A stretch of 64,000 nucleotides of DNA from NCBI RefSeq assembly GCF_002994745.2, contig NC_037088.1:53287897-53351896 (forward strand), read 5' to 3'. The position numbers and the translations under genes are program-made. This document shows positions 58,201 through 64,000 of this stretch, piece after piece; within the stretch, counting starts at the first letter, position 1, and each line of letters begins with the position of its first letter. Source of the stretch: Rosa chinensis. Taxonomy: Eukaryota > Streptophyta > Magnoliopsida > Rosales > Rosaceae. The notes below the pieces were generated by a model that searched no databases, was not told where the DNA came from, and was given only the letters and a program-made list of their open reading frames with translations.

Positions 58201-61200
58201 CAAGATAACCTTCTTTCCTCGGGAAAGAGTTTTCTGCAGTCATATCATAGCATATTGAATCAACATAAAATCTCTTCCCCGAGTGAGCAGCTGTCACAAT
58301 TTTCCCTACCAAATCTTCAACATTGGTACAACTATCTGCCATCATCAACTTGCGTTGCTGCAGATCCACATCCTTTCGCATTTCAAAGGCACCCCGATCA
58401 GGGATCACTCCAGCAGCTTTAACAACATCAAACTGTGCCACAGCTCCTCTGATACCATAGGTTGGATGGAATTTTTGCCCAAAAGCCATGCCATGACGCA
58501 GTTTACCAAAACCATACTCCCTTCTGTCACCTCCTAGGGTTCGCTCATTTGTGCCAAGGTAAACATCGGGCCTAGCTCTTTGAAGGGGATTGTTCCACGC
58601 ATCTGCACCAAGTATATTTTCAACCAGATTCCAATTTATTTCTTTCATAGGATCTCCACATTTATCGCTAACCACGGGGACAAATAAATAAGCCTTTGCA
58701 GGATCCCAAGGAGTGGTGGAAGGTTCAACATCCACATCCAGTACAATACTCATCAATCTTACATGGAAACTTTTAAGGGATGCCAACTGTACACAACCAG
58801 AAATTGAAGATTTGCCAATTGATTAGCAGCTGAAATCTAAGCACTAAATCATTTTGAAATCAATAAAACCGAAGTAGAGTACTCAACTACCAACCTGACT
58901 TTCAGTAATACGAATTGAACCCCTAAAGACAAGGGAAGCCTTTGTAGTCATGGTCCGAGCAACAAATAGATCCATCGACATCGATAACACCTATTAACAG
59001 CAAATGGAGTTTTAAAAAGCAGGCAGGCGAAAAGATATCTATATTTTCACCTTGATGGTACAAATGAAAATAAGTACCTCTGCATCCAGCTCATTGCCTA
59101 ACAGAATTGCAAAATCTGAAACTTGAGTCAAGAAAGGATCTTTTGAAGAGCCAATGTCTACACATTTCACAGAATACATGTAAACATGAATCAATTTGGC
59201 CTCATTGCCAAGATCTCTTCCAGCTAAGATCCATTCTCCCTGAAATGCCACAAAGCAGAAAAGCATGAATTCTGTAACACCTGACTAAAAACAAGGAACC
59301 TTCAACGTGGATAAAAGCATATGGTATGGAAGTTGAACTTACCTGGAGAATATTAGCTACTCCTTCGGGATAGAACTCTCTGTGCCTAGCAGTTCCAGGA
59401 AGTGGATCTCCTTCGTCATTCTTGTCAACCTTTTCTTTTTCTTCCCCAACTCCCCTGTCGGGCAATAGCATGTCGGTAAATGCTCCCATCTCATGGAGTT
59501 TCTTACAAGCAGCCAAACAAACAGCCTGTTGCGCAAGGTGCATTGAACTGCACACAGGGCCTTCAAGTGTCTCAAATGGTGCATTACAAGGGAGTTGAAG
59601 CTTGCATGAATATTCAGTCGGGCCTTCTTGCTTCTCATGCCTCACCATAACAAATTCAGGATGAAGTATTGAGTACCTGATCAATGAATTTATGGCAAAA
59701 TCAAGATTATGGACCTATCATTCTTAAATGTTGTAGCAAAGAATAATCTGATAGAAGAACTACCTGTCACTCGGAAGCTGAGAGCAGTAGAAATGGATTA
59801 GTCCAACAGCAGAATTTAAGCTCACCAAAGCACCAGTTGATTCCACCTGATACACTGTACCTGGTGCTGTTTCCACTGAAATTAACCTTGAAGTATCCTT
59901 CAAATCACTCAGGTCAGTCCTCTCTATTGCTTCTTTCCGTAAAGTCTCCTCGCTATTTCTTGCATTCCGTAAGAATGCTTCATGTGACAGATTTGCCCTA
60001 AGAACAGTAAGCAAAAATTGAGTTACTTCATCCATTTTGTCTGAAAAATTATAGATAGGGCCCAATGCAAGTACCTTTCCACCATCAAGATATAATCTGA
60101 GCCAGGTTTTCTAGCACGGCCCCTAGACTGAATATAAGCCAAAACAGTTTTGGCAAGGTCGAAGCGAATAACTACATTGCACTGTCGAATATCAAGTCCT
60201 TCCTCAGCAACACTAGTTGCAACTAACAATGTCACCTACAAAGATAATCAAGAACCTTTTAGATAACAGAACAACTTTTTCTGAAAAAAATTGCCTTTTG
60301 TTTAATTAATTCAAAATTCATGAAAAATGGAGTTTCAACTTACACGACCATCCTTGAATTTGGCAATTGTGTCCTGCATTTGGCTACTTCGCATTTCCTG
60401 ACTATTATTGTGGCCAATCAAGCTTGCACACTCGATAAAACCTAGAGATGGAAGCTCAGCAAAGACCTACATGCTTGGAAGAACAATACAATAAGGAACT
60501 TGAACGATATCATTAAGAAAAACAATATCAAATAGCAATACAACCTTAGGAAGAACTAAAGCGGAGACAACTCGCTCCACAAAGATGATTGCACGGAAAT
60601 CTTCTGTATGCTGATACTTGAGAAGAACTTTAATTAGTGACTGCACTTTTGGCGTCACCTTCCCATCAGCTACAGCAGCTCCGATTATCACATCTACATG
60701 CTCCCCACCAGAAACAACTGCACCGCAGAAGTAGATAAAATGCTGGTTAGTTCAAGGAATAAATTATGAAGAGCATGCTTGACACATATAGGCAACCCCA
60801 ATGCATGACATGTTACCTGTAACCCTAGACCCTAGAAGACATAGGATTTCATTGATAGTCAATGATAAGGATACTTCATGAGCAATAAAATGGACAACAG
60901 ATGACACTAAATTAGTCAGGGACATATCTAAATTTCATGCATACTATTCTCATCATTTCCCAAGTCAATTTTTACCAATGACTATTTTCCTTCCTTTAAC
61001 TAATGGTAAACAATTTTCTTAAATCATCATGATTGTTTGGGAGCTATCAGGATCTAATTTTGTAAACAGATAACATAACTGAACAACCAGACTAACCATG
61101 ACTATCAGGTAGCTCTCCTTCCTCAATTTCGTCATGAGAAACGCCACTCTCTGAATCTGGTAGTTTTGTTTCCTTGTCAGAAGCAGCGCCCTCTGACAGA

Positions 61201-63947
61201 TGACATTGTAAAAGAGATACAACTCTGATCAGGTAAGTTTCTTGAAACTTGACATCAAGCTGGTAGTTTGCCCTCTCATCATTTTGTAAAGCTGTCAAGA
61301 ATGATTGTGCCACCTGTGAAGAAATGAGTTAGCACTTCTTTCACAGATTTTTGATAGCTGACCAAGAAACATACAGTTGAGAACAATTCTAATAACCAGT
61401 ACCTTGTAGGCGCACCACTGACCCAGTTCACCAAGTGCATAATTGATAGCCCTCAGCTTCTGAATTAGGTTAACAGCCCCATCACTTTCTGTTCTTTCTG
61501 AAACACCATACACTTGGCGTAGCTCTTCCTTGGCCCCAGCATCTCTAGCTCCCATAAACTGCCATTTACTTCTTCTAGAGCTAGACTTTGCAGCTTCTTC
61601 AACTTCCACTTCCATTTGTTTTAGCTGTTCATGAAAGGACCATAAGCTGGCTGCTTTGTCATACTCAACAACAATTTCTGAGGGCATTGGAACATGCTTT
61701 TCCAGGTCCTTCCGGTCCTTTATGGTGCAAACAACGGAATCCAGTTTACTTTCAAGATTACGAATCTTTATTGCACAATCTAGTTGATTGGAAACACCTG
61801 AATAGAACACAAGCAGAAGAAACGACAATTTACTGTCACTTAAAACCATTTCCATGTGAAAACAAGAGTTGAATCTAAGATACAAATATTGAGCAATTAA
61901 AGCGACTGACAAAAAGAATTACCTTTTAAGTTAACAGGAGAAGCAGTCATTCCAAATACAGATGGTCTCTTCTCTTTTGGGGTTGTATGATAGAACTCGG
62001 ACATCACTAAAGAGTATGGATGTTTCTTCACAGCGTGATGGCACTCATCCAGAATCAATAGATTAATCGATTCCATCTTTATAATGCTGTGTCTTAGAAT
62101 GTTCAATAGAATTTGAGCTGTCATTACTAGAACCTGCAAAGAAAAATATCAGGCAGTAATCAAGGACTGAGCAGTAACCATCCTAAGTTACAGGATCAAG
62201 TGGAAGTGGATATCGACCTATGCAGAATTCACCTTTCCATCAGAGCCAAAATACTATACTCTAAAAACCTATAGAATACTTTAATTTGTGGATTAAGTTT
62301 TACAGATCAAGGCTACATTTCAGGGATTTTTAGTCTTATGGACACTTCAAAATTTTTGCTTTTCCTTTATATATGTAATTTGTACACTCCCACTCTACTA
62401 TTTAAAGTCATTCCAGTTTATTTCCCTCCCAAAAGTACTATAACCCAGCCAACGTGAACTGAGTCTAGAATAAACTAATATAAGCAAGGAAAAAAAAAAC
62501 ATAAGAACTTCAGGTAATGATTACAATTTACAAACCTCTTTTATAACATATATTCAAAAGACAAAAGTTTATCACTAGAAAATGAGAAAAGTAGCAAACA
62601 TAAGGGTGAACATATGTTCTAACTTCGAAGAGCAAAAGCTGGAATGTACCTGTTTAGTATCAAACTCACGCTGCCATCTTCGTGTATCCCAAAAATCTTG
62701 ACCCATCTCACCACAATAATGGCCCACTTGGAAACCAGTTCGCTCGCGAATAACTTCTGCTTGCTGAAATTCGACAAGCAAGATAGTTATCATTAACCCA
62801 AAAACTGATATTGCAATGGATGAACATGAACTACAACAACAACAACAATAATGAGTCTCCAAATTCACACATGTATTACCTGATAAACAAGCGGAACTTT
62901 AGGAACTAGAAACACAGAAAGCATCTTTTTATTCTTCTTTTGCAAATCATTGCAGACACTTTGCATGAGGAGAATGGCAATGAGTGTCTTCCCAGCCCCA
63001 GTTTCAAGAAAAGCTATCGTATTGCTCTTCTTTGCCTGTTCAAGAACATCCAATTGATACTGTCTGGCTCGTTCCTCAGGAATCTTTTCTTTCTTCAGCT
63101 CTTCAGATTTCTTCACATCCTTTTCATTGATTTTGTCATTAGCGACTTTCTCCTCTTTCTTCTGATGAGGTTCATAAGCTCCTAATCTAAAAACAAGCTC
63201 ATTTGACCCCAATTTATCCCTCTCCCAATAGCCCTTTGCTTCCCAATCTCTACTATCCCTCCTATTACTACCATAACTCTCTCTTCTCCTAGTCCGATCT
63301 CTATCTCTGTCCCTATCCCTGTCCCTCCTATCAATGTCATCCCAAGGATCACGAGTCCTCTTCCGACCAGAATTCCTCTCCCTCAGCTGATATTGCACTC
63401 TGCCTGAACTATACCTCTCATTCCTACCATTATCTACCGCAACCCTCTTGGGGCACCGCTCTTCACCACTCACATCTCTTTCCCTCACACCCCGATTCCA
63501 CCTCCCATTACTCTCATACTTGCTCAAACCATTGTGATTACGCTTAGCAGCAGAAGCCACCACCACCGCCACTCTCCCATCTCCATTAGCACCTTCAGAA
63601 TTTCGACCCCCACTCTGACCATTCTCACCACTCAGTCCATTGGAAATGCCAGTCGCCCCAACCTCCTCCGCATTGCCACTGCTCACTACCCCATCCCCCT
63701 TCCCATCCGGCAATCCAGCTCCACTTTTGATACTGTCAAGAATGTGATCAATCCCGCCGAAAAAATCACCCACCTCCTCCTGATTGCAACCGTTCCCACT
63801 CGCCACCACTACCGTAGCACCCGAATTTTCGGAAAAGTCCACAAAATCCCCAATGTCCTCACAAGCATCCAGCCAGTAAGAAGCCCGAACCGCCTCTCCC
63901 CCATTGCCACCACTGTCCCCTGTAACCCTAGCCGGCTCTGTATCCAT
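55217..63947 (-). CDS. DCL1: DICER-LIKE 1, microRNA-producing RNase III
   Basis: The protein has about 1952 residues in 19 coding exons, starting at 63947 ([11 protein letters not shown]) and ending at 55217. Exons: 62880-63947, 62650-62763, 61923-62133, 61403-61797, 61097-61313, 60545-60717, 60344-60466, 60075-60235, 59764-59997, 59343-59676, 59078-59239, 58895-58990, 58158-58786, 57594-57694, 57310-57509, 56321-57232, 56005-56169, 55504-55889 and 55217-55394. Domain order: Arg/Asp/Glu-rich nuclear N-terminus, helicase (ETGAGKT with Lys320, DECHH at 423-427, [17 protein letters not shown]), dicer-dimerisation domain, PAZ in the 629-bp exon, RNase IIIa ([10 protein letters not shown]), RNase IIIb ([11 protein letters not shown], about 1645-1655) and two dsRNA-binding domains. 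It cuts pri- and pre-miRNAs in the nucleus with HYL1 and SE. An in-frame ATG at 63989 would add 14 residues, but the family pattern (start shortly before [10 protein letters not shown]) favours 63947. Confidence 0.95.
56179..56205 (-). repeat. Homopolymer T tract at a DCL1 splice acceptor
   Basis: About 26 A on the plus strand (T in the transcript) form the polypyrimidine tract just before the acceptor CTGTTTACAG of exon 17. Homopolymers this long vary in length and are prone to assembly error. Confidence 0.8.
58981..59089 (-). promoter_or_regulatory. miR162 target site split across a DCL1 exon junction
   Basis: In the spliced mRNA the end of exon 11 (CTGGATGCAGAG, complement of 59078-59089) joins the start of exon 12 (GTGTTATCGA, complement of 58981-58990). 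The joined 22-nt sequence differs at only one base from the Arabidopsis DCL1 site that miR162 cleaves, as I recall both sequences. The intron between (58991-59077) means only spliced transcripts carry the site. This would give DCL1 feedback control by a miRNA that DCL1 itself makes. Confidence 0.85.
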
Positions 63948-64000
63948 TCTAACCTCACAGTCACAACAAAGCTCTGCAAATTTCAGCAATTTCTATACCT

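Noticed and set aside
1..64000. tRNA, rRNA or organelle DNA insertions
   Set aside because: I looked for cloverleaf-like and rRNA-like stretches by eye and saw none. A tRNAscan or organelle search would be needed to exclude small ones.

Overview
This window is nuclear DNA from a flowering plant, a eudicot and probably a rosid. A Rosaceae source is my best guess but is not proven. The genes carry GT-AG introns, the intergenic DNA is AT-rich, and the mobile elements are plant types: Tat-like Ty3/gypsy, Tekay/Del-like long LTRs, Ty1/copia, L1-like LINEs, hAT and MULE-like elements.

Layout: 1-12.4 kb is a nest of mobile elements. A Tat-like retrotransposon 3' end lies in an old long LTR (A1). 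A1 is also split by a solo LTR (B, 3327-10700). B in turn contains a second solo LTR (C, 4824-7816) and a long-TIR DNA element (8095-9200). Each of the two solo insertions has a perfect 5-bp target duplication. A copia remnant and a small GC-rich TIR element close the nest. From 14.0 to 40 kb is a genic stretch: a secreted phytocystatin, the clock transcription factor LHY/CCA1, an ATG1-type autophagy kinase on the minus strand, a WAK-like receptor pseudokinase, and a soluble inorganic pyrophosphatase (PPA). From 41 to 51 kb is a second block of mobile elements: two LINE tails, a gypsy LTR carrying a hAT element with an 8-bp duplication, a 3.4-kb solo LTR (A2) in inverse orientation to A1, and a poly(A)-tailed insert. 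From 51.9 to 54.3 kb is a second pyrophosphatase copy, and 55.2-64.0 kb holds almost all of DICER-LIKE 1 on the minus strand.

DCL1, PPA and LHY are neighbours at the tip of Arabidopsis chromosome 1 (At1g01040, At1g01050, At1g01060). CCA1, the inactive receptor kinase At2g46850 and PPA3 (At2g46860) are neighbours on chromosome 2. This window carries members of both sets in one segment, so it looks like the unduplicated form of that block, with a local PPA tandem duplication and two bursts of retrotransposon nesting added.

I reconstructed splice sites by reading the sequence. Exon lengths keep phase throughout LHY (775 aa), ATG1 (632 aa), the pseudokinase (635 aa), both PPA copies (205 and 211 aa) and DCL1 (about 1952 aa). 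Points of note are a GC-AG intron in one PPA copy, an apparent frameshift near the ATG1 C-terminus, a miR162 target site split across a DCL1 exon junction, and a 4.15-kb intron after the LHY MYB exons. I found no convincing wholly new gene system.
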